64,000 nt of DNA from Halalkalibacter krulwichiae (GCF_002109385.1 NZ_CP020814.1:4053501-4117500), one strand, 5' to 3'; positions 16,087 to 23,650 are shown, counted from the stretch's first letter. Program-made: numbers and translations. Notes: generated from the sequence alone by a model not told the origin.

Positions 16087-17867
16087 TATTTATATCTCCC
16101 AATAAAGTAATAATCTTTACGTACCTTTCTTTTAAATAGATTGATCACAGTCAGGGCAGCAATCCCTTTTACTAACAATAATGAACTATTGATCATAACC
16201 AGTTTCGTCAAATCAATCATATCTAATAGATACAAAACGCACGGAAGCATGAGCAATGGTATGAATACCCCTACTGTTAATAAGTTCGATAATGATGAAG
16301 TCATTTTTTGATCGGCAAATTCTCCTACCTGTTCTAGATTAAAATAATGGAATTGCGCATTATAGACAGTAGGAATGTACAAGATCATAGTAAAGACCAG
16401 GATAGACACACCTTGACTGACGACTAACCATAACAAGAGTTGTACGTTAAATGTGAATAGAAACAAAACGATCTGACTTACTAAGATAGGTATCGCAGCA
16501 TAAGTAATAAATACAACCAACTTCTTTTTCAATAAAAACCACAGATTCTCTTCATTGTTTAAATAAAGTAATGCATTCTCCCCTTCACTATCTAGAGAAA
16601 AGTACCCTTTATACGTACTATAAAATCTCTCACAATAAAAATAAGTATGGAAATAGACAAACAAATAGAGAAGGAAGATAACTAGCTTATTCCCCCACTC
16701 TGCGTCAATGACCAAACCTAGAAACACACCCGTGATCAACCAAAATCCTAGATCTCCACCCAATTGACCTATTTGCCTGAACACAATCGGAGATCGGTAG
16801 AATAGTTTGTAAAAAATGCTATTTTGCTTCATCCATTTCAACTTAAACAGTAGCTTTGAATGAACCGATTCAATGACAGGTAACAGCGAATAATGATAGC
16901 TGTACTTATATTCATCGATGAATATGTATCTTTGTAATAGAAACAAAATAAACATAGAAACTAGAATCCCTATCACAATGAGAATAAATAACGAAAACAA
17001 TTCATTGTTGTATATGAAGTAGGCAAAATAGTTATTTGGCATCCACAACTTTGTAAACAGAAATGAGATACTTTCACCAAAGATTTGGTAGCCATCGTAA
17101 ATCCAATTCTCTAATTGCTCACTCGTAAAGTCAGATGAAAAAAAGGGAATCTGTTGTAACCACGGAACAAACAACACCGAAAGGCGATACCCTATTACTA
17201 GAGCAATCGTTTTTAAAGTGATCAATTGAATAAGCAAAATATAGCGATTTACTCGATAGCTCCTATACAAGACGTATAAATAGGAAATAACAGCAAAAAG
17301 AAAACTGATCCATAAGTACATCAGAGTAAGAATAAGAGTGAATAAGAGGACAAACCATATACTTTTTCCCATGGCTAAACTTAATGAAATACCTAGAGAA
17401 AGGATTCCTAGCGCAAATGGTCGATAATTCCAAATGATTGATTCAATTAATAAAAAAGTCTGCACATACTGCGGTGTCCATGAGTAATTTTGTAACAATA
17501 CCTTATCCTCTGAGAATAGGCTCCATAAGGAAGACTTAGCCCCTACAAATCCGCAAAAAAGAATGACTAGTAGAAAGTAGATATTCCATAGGAAGTATGT
17601 ATTATTTTGAAGATTAGCTAATTGTTCTATAATAAATCTTGAAGTAACACTATGATCTTCTAAAGATAGAATCTTTTCATTTAAAATGATAAATCGAAAG
17701 ATCGAATAATAAATGACCGTATAAGAAATGGCTTTAATGAAATCGATTAAAAAGAGGAAAAGGCCAACCCTAGAACCCCACTTCCCTTTCAGAAAATAGA
17801 AGGCACCCCAAGTGTTATGCCACCTAATATACGTTTTCCACTTTAGCCAACTGTAGAGACCTTGCAT
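16086..17867 (-). CDS. Large polytopic membrane protein of the bacteriocin locus (permease-like)
   Basis: A 593-aa protein with about 10-12 hydrophobic helices spread over its whole length and no soluble enzyme domain. It carries a segment KYSYHYSLLPVIESVHSKLLFKLKW near 320-345 that lies in a cytoplasmic loop. I recognise no domain by sequence, but size, topology and position (after the DUF95 gene, overlapping the ATPase gene) fit the B protein of circular-bacteriocin clusters, thought to take part in maturation or export. It is unusually rich in Phe, Tyr, Trp and Leu. Confidence 0.75.
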   Translation of the reverse strand: MQGLYSWLKWKTYIRWHNTWGAFYFLKGKWGSRVGLFLFLIDFIKAISYTVIYYSIFRFIILNEKILSLEDHSVTSRFIIEQLANLQNNTYFLWNIYFLLVILFCGFVGAKSSLWSLFSEDKVLLQNYSWTPQYVQTFLLIESIIWNYRPFALGILSLGISLSLAMGKSIWFVLLFTLILTLMYLWISFLFAVISYLYVLYRSYRVNRYILLIQLITLKTIALVIGYRLSVLFVPWLQQIPFFSSDFTSEQLENWIYDGYQIFGESISFLFTKLWMPNNYFAYFIYNNELFSLFILIVIGILVSMFILFLLQRYIFIDEYKYSYHYSLLPVIESVHSKLLFKLKWMKQNSIFYKLFYRSPIVFRQIGQLGGDLGFWLITGVFLGLVIDAEWGNKLVIFLLYLFVYFHTYFYCERFYSTYKGYFSLDSEGENALLYLNNEENLWFLLKKKLVVFITYAAIPILVSQIVLFLFTFNVQLLLWLVVSQGVSILVFTMILYIPTVYNAQFHYFNLEQVGEFADQKMTSSLSNLLTVGVFIPLLMLPCVLYLLDMIDLTKLVMINSSLLLVKGIAALTVINLFKRKVRKDYYFIGRYK

Positions 17868-17879
17868 CTAATCATCACC

Positions 17880-18386
17880 TTACAAGGCAGCCGTAATAAA
17901 TCCTTCTATAAAAGCAGCTGCTAATATTAAGAAAAAAACGCTTATGAGACCTTTTTTAATAAATGTCAACTCCTTCTTAGAGTTAAAATAAAAGGTAAGT
18001 CCAAGTAATCCGATGCTTGCCGAAATGAGAAAACCAACCACCTCGAAGATTGCATGTGGCAGTAATTTCAATAAAACTTCTTGTATATCTAATCCAATGA
18101 GAAGCAAACTTTTCACTCCAGTACCTAGAAAGAAACCATTTAACATTAAAAGAAAAAAGGTAGGAATGCTAAACAGGAATATTCCTGACATTAAAATAAG
18201 ACAAACGAATAGGTTATTAACAAACAAATCAAACGTTAAGCCCATACCTGGGTCCGGTTTCTCCAGCTGATCTTGACTGCCTATTAATTGCAGATAATCT
18301 CCCGTTAGAAACCCAATTGAAAAGGTAACGACAAACAAACAGATAGATATAATCAACAGTACTTTCATGCTTCTAAAATATTTCAT
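17880..18386 (-). CDS. DUF95/SpoIIM-family membrane protein (circular-bacteriocin C protein)
   Basis: This 168-aa protein has four to five membrane helices and the SpoIIM/DUF95 pattern: a first helix, a short extracytoplasmic loop, NNLFVCLILMSGIFLFSIPTF, NGFFLGTGVKSLL, and LLKLLPHAIFEVVGFLISASIG with the conserved PHaxFE motif. DUF95 proteins are present in essentially every circular-bacteriocin cluster and are thought to help circularisation, secretion or immunity. It starts 109 bases after the bacteriocin gene, past a hairpin that may reduce its expression. It is not a sporulation gene by context. Confidence 0.85.
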   Translation of the reverse strand: MKYFRSMKVLLIISICLFVVTFSIGFLTGDYLQLIGSQDQLEKPDPGMGLTFDLFVNNLFVCLILMSGIFLFSIPTFFLLMLNGFFLGTGVKSLLLIGLDIQEVLLKLLPHAIFEVVGFLISASIGLLGLTFYFNSKKELTFIKKGLISVFFLILAAAFIEGFITAAL

Positions 18387-18436
18387 CGGTTTCGTTTAGC
18401 TCCTTTAAGACAAACATTGTGCATGAGCTGAATGGG

Positions 18437-18469
18437 AAAAAGGGAATGAAAGTGACGCTTTCAATTCCC
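18437..18469 (-). terminator. Attenuator hairpin after the bacteriocin structural gene
   Basis: Minus strand GGGAATTGAAAG / CTTTCATTCCC stem with a 5-base loop and one bulge, followed by TTTTT. It lies 27 bases after the bacteriocin stop and before the DUF95 gene. A partial terminator here would make the structural transcript more abundant than the downstream genes, as is common for bacteriocins. Confidence 0.7.
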
Positions 18470-18495
18470 CGACCTTGTTAATGAATAAGATACTA

Positions 18496-18690
18496 TTAAG
18501 CTACAATTGCTTTTTTACCTTCAGCACGAAGAGCCATTCTTAGTGCAGCAAGACCAACTCCCAATCCGCTTAACATCGTAACAATTGAGCCGATTGCCAT
18601 TCCAGCATCAACCATTGATGCTGCAACTTCAGCTGCAGTCTTAGGAATACCTAAGGCTACTAATGCGTCTAATACGAACAACGTTTCCAT
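18496..18690 (-). CDS. Circular bacteriocin precursor (circularin/uberolysin/carnocyclin type)
   Basis: A 64-aa peptide with a short leader and a hydrophobic, Ala/Gly/Val/Leu-rich helical body: LVALGIPKTAAEVAASMVDA near the start, GMAIGSIVTMLSGLGVGLAA in the middle and the basic helix LRMALRAEGKKAIVA at the end. The order (LVxxGI start, helix-breaking GSI segment, basic amphipathic final helix ending ...GKKAIxx) is that of subgroup I circular bacteriocins, closest by eye to carnocyclin A. Cleavage before Leu10 would give a 9-aa leader and a 55-residue ring; cleavage before Leu7 would give 58. The mature part has five Lys/Arg against three Asp/Glu. A perfect AAAGGAGGTGAG site 8 bases before the ATG predicts strong translation. 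Confidence 0.85.
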   Translation of the reverse strand: METLFVLDALVALGIPKTAAEVAASMVDAGMAIGSIVTMLSGLGVGLAALRMALRAEGKKAIVA

Positions 18691-18726
18691 TTATTCTCAC
18701 CTCCTTTCAAGAGTAAACGTAGAATT

Positions 18727-19353
18727 TTATATAAAAAATGAACTTACTGTTTTGATTAGCAGATAGGTAACGAATACAATCGTGAACGTTTTGCCAAAGC
18801 TATATTTTCCGTTATATACATAGAAACCAGCCGCTACGATCACCGCAGACCAAACTTGAAATAGCTCTACTGTGTTTAAAATATGTAATACGATAGGAAG
18901 ATCGACAAAGCCAGCAACAAGGTAAGCTAGACTGAAGATAGACAAAACGTTACCTTCCATAAATCCTTGTATGAAAAATGAATTTATGAATAAACTTAAA
19001 GAATTCGGTAGTTGAGCTAGAATAATCACAAACATGATCGTTTTAAAATTCATTGTTTTAAAGAAAAATAGACTGATAAGTTTAAAGATAATACCTAAGA
19101 AAATGATATTGACAAAAGTAATAAATAGTTGAAAACCACTCATAATCACTACTAATAATGTCTCAGGAATGTCGACGGACAATTCGACTAATTCTTCGAC
19201 AAAAAGCGTATCAATTAAATTTAGAATCGAGAAATACTGGAGAATGCTAATCGTGATTAAGATGAATAAAATATTAATGAATGCTTTATTAGCTTGTTCT
19301 ATCTTTTTAAATGTTTCCAATGGCTTTCCTAAAACTTCTAACCAGTAAAACAA
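18727..19353 (-). CDS. Yip1-like membrane protein, first gene of the bacteriocin operon
   Basis: This 208-aa protein has an amphipathic N-terminus (LEVLGKPLETFKKIEQANKAF), then five to six membrane helices, which fits the Yip1 superfamily. It starts with a TTG at 19353 preceded by GAGGGAGTGG. It is 36 bases upstream of the bacteriocin gene and lies behind the promoter with the 9-3-9 dyad, so it is expressed with the bacteriocin. Its role (maturation, circularisation or immunity) is unknown; Yip1-like proteins are not a standard part of the classical AS-48 or uberolysin sets. Confidence 0.7.
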   Translation of the reverse strand: MFYWLEVLGKPLETFKKIEQANKAFINILFILITISILQYFSILNLIDTLFVEELVELSVDIPETLLVVIMSGFQLFITFVNIIFLGIIFKLISLFFFKTMNFKTIMFVIILAQLPNSLSLFINSFFIQGFMEGNVLSIFSLAYLVAGFVDLPIVLHILNTVELFQVWSAVIVAAGFYVYNGKYSFGKTFTIVFVTYLLIKTVSSFFI

Positions 19354-19381
19354 AGTACCACTCCCTCTTTTCTAACCACAC

Positions 19382-19409
19382 ATCGTAAGCAATCACTTGC
19401 CTTAATCAA
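19382..19409 (-). promoter_or_regulatory. Candidate promoter of the bacteriocin operon
   Basis: Minus strand TTGATT (19404-19409), 16-base spacer, TACGAT (19382-19387). Transcription would begin near 19375, about 20 bases before the TTG start of the first gene. The -35 and spacing are imperfect, as expected for an activator-dependent promoter. Confidence 0.5.
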
Positions 19410-19435
19410 ATAGTATCATTCCCTATCATCCGCTA

Positions 19436-19456
19436 TACCGACAGCCTCTGTCGGTA
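19436..19456. promoter_or_regulatory. Perfect 9-3-9 dyad, candidate binding site of the ComA-like regulator
   Basis: Arms TACCGACAG and CTGTCGGTA are exact inverse complements, separated by CCT. The centre is about 70 bases upstream of the predicted bacteriocin-operon transcription start, in the range where ComA-type LuxR/NarL activators bind. It lies between the comA terminator and the operon promoter, so it serves no other gene. Binding by the adjacent ComA-like protein is inferred. Confidence 0.6.
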
Positions 19457-19478
19457 TTCCGCCATTCCGTTGCAGCAA

Positions 19479-19529
19479 CAAAAAAGGTTGTCCCAAAACG
19501 GTCTAATTCTGACCTTTTTTGGGACAACC
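19479..19529 (-). terminator. Rho-independent terminator of the comQXPA operon
   Basis: Minus strand GGTTGTCCCAAAA / TTTTGGGACAACC stem, with a smaller AGGTCAGAATTAGACC hairpin in the loop, then a T run (TTTTTTGTT). It lies just after the comA stop codon and separates the signalling operon from the bacteriocin operon. Confidence 0.85.
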
Positions 19530-19542
19530 CGATTGCATCGAC

Positions 19543-20187
19543 TTATTTAATAATGATTTCTGGAACTAACTTTTCTTTTAACGCTTTTTCGACTGCTTCT
19601 ACTCTTGAGGCGACTCTTAGCTTTCTGTAAATACTACTCAAGTCTCGCTCTACGGACCGTTGACTCAAAAACAGCAATTCAGCAATTTCTAAATTTGTTG
19701 TTCCTTTTACTACTTCTATTAATATTTGTTGCTCTCGATCCGTTAGGGCTGTAGTTTCGGCGGCTTCGTTAGCACCATTTCGATAGACTCTTATTTTCTT
19801 CATTAATTCTAATGGCATCAGAATATACCCTTGGAAGGCGGATTGAACAGCCAAACGTATTTGTTCACTCGAACTATTCTTGCTGATTACTCCATCTGCT
19901 CCCATGTCGACACATAGATTGAAATGAGATTCTACATCTAGACCTGTATACATAATCACTCTTGTTTCTGGATGCTTTGCTTTTATCTCTTTCATCCATT
20001 CCAATCCGTTTTTCCCTGGAAGATGCATATCCATTAACACTAAATCAAACGTACTAGAACGAAGAACAGCCTCAATTTCACTTTCTGTGCTTGCAAGTGA
20101 AATATCAATATTCTCTAATTGTTCAATAATGGCCTTCGTTCCCACTCCTACCGCTTCATGATCATCTACTATTAATAATTTTTTCAT
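19543..20187 (-). CDS. comA: ComA-like response regulator (NarL/LuxR type)
   Basis: This 214-aa response regulator has the same length as B. subtilis ComA. The receiver domain carries Asp8/Asp9, the phospho-acceptor Asp53 in LVLMDMHLPG and Lys103 in VISKNSS. The C-terminal LuxR-type helix-turn-helix is LTDREQQILIEVVKGTTNLEIAELL...SQRSVERDLSSIYRKL. It follows the ComP-like kinase gene directly (13 bases) and is the last gene of the comQ-comX-comP-comA order. It most likely activates the adjacent bacteriocin operon. Whether it also controls competence cannot be judged here. Confidence 0.85.
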   Translation of the reverse strand: MKKLLIVDDHEAVGVGTKAIIEQLENIDISLASTESEIEAVLRSSTFDLVLMDMHLPGKNGLEWMKEIKAKHPETRVIMYTGLDVESHFNLCVDMGADGVISKNSSSEQIRLAVQSAFQGYILMPLELMKKIRVYRNGANEAAETTALTDREQQILIEVVKGTTNLEIAELLFLSQRSVERDLSSIYRKLRVASRVEAVEKALKEKLVPEIIIK

Positions 20188-20200
20188 TCGTGTTCAACAC

Positions 20201-21703
20201 CTACTGTATGGGAAGAGTTATTTCAATCTTCAACCCAGTCGTTTCTTTATTTTCAATTGCGATTGTGCCACCTTTAGCTGAGACGCGTTGCTTCATCCCG
20301 AAAATCCCAAAGTGTCCATCCTTATGCAAATCCTCTATGTTATCAAAACCCTTACCATTATCATCATAGTAAAGATATAATTCATCCCCTACTCCAACAA
20401 TTCGTACAGCCATCTTCGTACCTTCCGCATGTTTGATTCCGTTGTTGACCAACTCTTGGACGAGTCGATAAACCGTTCGAAACATTTGAGTCGAAAGAGG
20501 CCTACTCACATAGTAATCAAGATCAATTTCATAGGATGACCGCAATATTTTATTTTCAATGAAACTTCTTACTATTTTCTCTAAGTCCATCAGCCTCTCA
20601 TCAGGTGGCTGAAGTTCTTGCAACGCTTCTCTAGTAATCGAGATCATATCCTCTGTATTCTCTTCTAATTGCTTAACTTGGTGAATATGAAACTGCTTGT
20701 GCATGGAATCCTTTTCCAACTCGATACGATGGCGCTCTAGCTGCCTTCTATGCAAGATCATTTCTTGCAATACCGTATCATGAAGATCGAGAGCTAGATT
20801 CATTCTTTCCTTTTCTGCCCAATTAAAAAATAAATGTTCGATCCATTGAGTATTTTCCTTCTGATTCGCTTGTTCTTGTAGCTCCGAAACAACTTCTTCC
20901 ACTTTTTTTAGATTTTCAAGCTTGATCGTCAAATACGAATTGACCACTATCACCCAATCTTCTTCAATACTGCTTAATTTTCTTCGGCCTGGAATCCTTC
21001 CGATGATAACGTAATGAGTCGGTCCTTCACTGCCAATTTCAAAACGAATGAATTTCTTTTCCAAGAGAGGATCTTCTGTTTCGTTAGATTGCTTTTGAGT
21101 TTGTTCAATCTTCACGTCTCGCATTCCGAGAACATCCTTTATTTCAAGTTCAATAATTTTCAAAATACGTTCTCGATTGTTTTCCGTCCGAATGAGAGCA
21201 TTTAGCTTCGTAAGGCTTTCTAAGTAAAAGGTTCGATTCGAAAAAAGCCGATTTCGCAGCCTTCTATCTACCGTTTCCTTGATAAACATGAAGACCATCG
21301 AAACGAACAATAAACTACCATATAATTGAACAACCGTGAAACCATCTACTTTATGAGATCCAAAAACCAAAATAACAACAACACTTAGGAATGCCAATAT
21401 AACGGCAACAAAGAAATAATATAACAACTTATTAATTGTTAGCTTAGCAAAATAGTAATTGTCTGTCACAAGTACATACAGCAACGTGATCGGAATCAAC
21501 AACAAGAATAATAAGGCTATCTCGAGTGGCAAAATAGATGCTTTCACTAATAGATCTGGAATTAAGTAAAAACAGATAAATGGAATGACACTAACGAGCA
21601 AAGTATGGGCCATGACATTGATTCTTTTTTCATATTTCGTTTGTGAAACTTTACGCTTCAAAAAGGCTAAGAGAATGATCGCCAGAGAAATCGATGTGAA
21701 CAA
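20201..21703 (-). CDS. comP: ComP-like sensor histidine kinase, C-terminal part (frameshifted)
   Basis: As read, 500 aa starting at a TTG without a clear ribosome site. It contains four more membrane helices (up to about residue 140), a GAF-like/linker region, the HisKA_3 phospho-acceptor ALDLHDTVLQEMILHRRQ with His308, and an HATPase domain (LVQELVNNGIKHAEG, DDNGKGFD, GHFGIFGMKQRV). In the same frame the reading stays open upstream without an initiation signal, while the N-terminal half lies in another frame at 21667-22422. Joined, the two give about 750 aa, close to B. subtilis ComP (769). I regard this as one gene broken by a single-base frameshift, or a sequencing error. Confidence 0.85.
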   Translation of the reverse strand: MFTSISLAIILLAFLKRKVSQTKYEKRINVMAHTLLVSVIPFICFYLIPDLLVKASILPLEIALLFLLLIPITLLYVLVTDNYYFAKLTINKLLYYFFVAVILAFLSVVVILVFGSHKVDGFTVVQLYGSLLFVSMVFMFIKETVDRRLRNRLFSNRTFYLESLTKLNALIRTENNRERILKIIELEIKDVLGMRDVKIEQTQKQSNETEDPLLEKKFIRFEIGSEGPTHYVIIGRIPGRRKLSSIEEDWVIVVNSYLTIKLENLKKVEEVVSELQEQANQKENTQWIEHLFFNWAEKERMNLALDLHDTVLQEMILHRRQLERHRIELEKDSMHKQFHIHQVKQLEENTEDMISITREALQELQPPDERLMDLEKIVRSFIENKILRSSYEIDLDYYVSRPLSTQMFRTVYRLVQELVNNGIKHAEGTKMAVRIVGVGDELYLYYDDNGKGFDNIEDLHKDGHFGIFGMKQRVSAKGGTIAIENKETTGLKIEITLPIQ

Positions 21704-22407
21704 ACAAAAAAGGAATGCCTGCCCGCAAGACTTGGCAGAAGATACAAAACGAGAAAATAGAGTAAGATTAGCAAAACACTGCTATAACCAAAGAAACGTC
21801 TTACTTGCTTGCTCCATTTCGTTTGCCTATGCTCTACCACCATATTTAGTACGAGTTTAAAATAGAGGAATGGCAATAATAAGATGGAAAGAGTATAGAT
21901 GTGCCTAATAAATAAAAACTGTTTCCCATATAACCACGCTGTCACTAAACAAAGAGATAATATTAGTAAAAAGAAAACGAGTTCAATGTGTTTATCGCTT
22001 TGAAGCAATTTCTTATTTGAGATAAGAATTGCAATAACAGATAAAATTAATGCAAATAACGGCATTAATACATAGGTGATATATTGACTGATTAATCGAA
22101 GGGAATGAGCAAATGTAAAATCAAGCCGTTCATTTTCTCTTTCCACCGTGATCGCAGAGACTTGTTCTACTCGTCTATTGACAATCTGGTCTTCAAACGA
22201 TTGCTGTCCATCGATCTCGACTAATTTATCTCCTACCTGCAAGCCAGCAACATAACCCGCTCCCACTTCGTCTAAATAATTAATGTGATAACTGCCTTCC
22301 TCTTCCTTAACAAATATCCCAATATACAATGTCGAAATACTAATAACATTTAAATAAGCGATAAAAAAAAGCAAGAACCCAATACCGATGATTCTTACTG
22401 TTCTCAC
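21667..22407 (-). CDS. comP: ComP-like sensor, N-terminal part with PDZ-like domain (frameshifted)
   Basis: One membrane helix (IIGIGFLLFFIAYLNVISIS), an extracytoplasmic PDZ-like domain (GAGYVAGLQVGDKLVEIDGQQSFE), then five to six helices down to LLILLYFLVLYLLPSLAG. After this the frame runs out of hydrophobic sense (RHSFFVCSHRFLWRSFS) and stops. One base missing in the GCGGGCAGG stretch near 21718-21726 would restore LPSLAG-QAFLFCLFTSISLA in the frame of the kinase half. I choose the GTG at 22407 because GGAG lies 9 bases before it, inside the comX 3' end; a TTG at 22422 is the alternative. Membrane domains with this topology sense the ComX pheromone. Confidence 0.75.
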   Translation of the reverse strand: MRTVRIIGIGFLLFFIAYLNVISISTLYIGIFVKEEEGSYHINYLDEVGAGYVAGLQVGDKLVEIDGQQSFEDQIVNRRVEQVSAITVERENERLDFTFAHSLRLISQYITYVLMPLFALILSVIAILISNKKLLQSDKHIELVFFLLILSLCLVTAWLYGKQFLFIRHIYTLSILLLPFLYFKLVLNMVVEHRQTKWSKQVRRFFGYSSVLLILLYFLVLYLLPSLAGRHSFFVCSHRFLWRSFS

Positions 22408-22409
22408 AT

Positions 22410-22580
22410 TTAATTTCTCCAAGCTTTTCTAATCGCTGCATCTACAATCGTGTTCGATTGAAAGACCTCTCTTAGTAGTTCATTTTCTTCAATGGTCAAA
22501 CCGACCATTTGAACGGTCCCTGCTTTTACTTTTTCAATTAAGTCTGGATTTTCCATGATATACTGAATGATTTCCTGCAT
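22410..22580 (-). CDS. comX: ComX-type pheromone precursor
   Basis: A 56-aa open reading frame whose ATG follows the comQ stop codon directly (TAAATG) and whose 3' end overlaps the comP start. It begins MQEIIQYIMENPDLIEKVKA, much like B. subtilis ComX (MQDLINYFLNYPEALKKL), contains a VGLTIEENE segment matching the IGFDVQETE part of ComX, and ends AIRKAWRN. Trp54 is third from the C-terminus, the same place as the isoprenylated Trp of ComX. The mature signal should be the last 6-10 residues with a modified Trp. Gene order comQ-comX-comP-comA is exactly that of the known quorum-sensing cassette. Confidence 0.88.
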   Translation of the reverse strand: MQEIIQYIMENPDLIEKVKAGTVQMVGLTIEENELLREVFQSNTIVDAAIRKAWRN

Positions 22581-23489
22581 TTAACTCATCCTTTCGATAT
22601 AACGTACTAAATGATTAATGTTGTGTGAGTATACTGGGGTTTGCTTAACGGCTTGGATAAAGTTCTTCTCGCTTTTTTTAATATAAAAATGACAAAATGG
22701 GATCGCACCTTTATTTTCAAATTCGCTAATCACTTCGTCTTTGAAACTCAGAAGTTGACGATACGTCAGCTTAGAAGAATAGTACCTCCCTATTAAACTA
22801 TCGCGATCATGCATCATATAAAGGACAGGAAATATCATCCTTTTATTTTGAAGATCCGTATGTGTATCGATTTCATAGATGGCATCTATATCATTATAAA
22901 TTTGGGCAATTGTCCCAAGATAGCCAGAGTACAGTTTGATTTGATCTAGTACTTGTTCATTCTCAATACCTGCAGCAATTGCTCCAGTAGAACCAGCAAG
23001 GTTGAAAAGCGCTCCGGACTTTTGTGAAGCCATCTTATGATAATCCGCTTCATCTTTTACCGAATTACTCAAGTCTAGTGCCTGTCCATTAGCAGACTCT
23101 ATCAACGACTGACAGCAAATATCTTTAATCTTCGTTACGACTAAAGAAGGAAACGAAAGCTCATCAAGCAAGGATAAAGTCAATGGAAGTAGCATAAATG
23201 CTCTATTCATGATTAAACCTTTCTCATCCTTAATGTCGCCATCTTGTATATCATCTAACTGATCTGTTAAATAAATGATTAAATCAATGATCGCACCAAG
23301 CTGTTCATGCCTCTCATCAAGTTCTGAAACTCCTTCTATATGAGCAAACATCCACTCACTAAAGAAAAACGATCGCGAGCTTACCTCTTCTATCATTTGA
23401 TCAAGATCAAAGGAAGTTAGCTTTTCTTCGATCTTACTATTCCTAAATAATTCCTTTATGACCACCTTCTTTTTGCACATCACTATCAA
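22581..23489 (-). CDS. comQ: ComQ-like isoprenyl transferase
   Basis: A 302-aa protein of the polyprenyl synthetase fold. The first Asp-rich motif is LTDQLDDIQDGD with D79/D80/D83 (DDxxD), and the second is degenerate (YNDIDAIYEID), as in ComQ. Such proteins isoprenylate the conserved Trp of ComX and support its processing. The gene begins the signalling operon with a TTG at 23489 (ribosome site AAGGATGAG); an ATG at 23480 is the alternative. Housekeeping prenyl synthases have two full DDxxD motifs and other neighbours; the adjacent comX decides the assignment. Confidence 0.88.
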   Translation of the reverse strand: MIVMCKKKVVIKELFRNSKIEEKLTSFDLDQMIEEVSSRSFFFSEWMFAHIEGVSELDERHEQLGAIIDLIIYLTDQLDDIQDGDIKDEKGLIMNRAFMLLPLTLSLLDELSFPSLVVTKIKDICCQSLIESANGQALDLSNSVKDEADYHKMASQKSGALFNLAGSTGAIAAGIENEQVLDQIKLYSGYLGTIAQIYNDIDAIYEIDTHTDLQNKRMIFPVLYMMHDRDSLIGRYYSSKLTYRQLLSFKDEVISEFENKGAIPFCHFYIKKSEKNFIQAVKQTPVYSHNINHLVRYIERMS

Positions 23490-23607
23490 TCTCTCATCCT
23501 TTTCGTTTCATACCACATTTTAAAAACAGCCAGGAGAATTTGTCAAGTTTTGTATATTTTTCTTTTATATCCCTTTAACACCTAACAAAGGAAATACAAC
23601 CAAACTG

Positions 23608-23638
23608 AAAAACCCCTCGCTCAATCAGAGCAAGAGGT
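23608..23638 (-). terminator. Rho-independent terminator of the opuA operon
   Basis: Minus strand CCTCTTGCTC / GAGCGAGGGG stem with a 5-base loop, followed by TTTTT, about 45 bases past the opuAC stop codon and behind a REP element. Confidence 0.8.
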
Positions 23639-23650
23639 TCCTGTTCATAT

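Noticed and set aside
17880..18386. A sporulation gene (SpoIIM)
   Set aside because: The DUF95 fold is shared, but position and partners show that it is part of the bacteriocin cluster, and no other sporulation genes are present.
22581..23489. A housekeeping farnesyl/geranyl diphosphate synthase
   Set aside because: The second Asp-rich motif is degenerate and the gene directly precedes comX, comP and comA.
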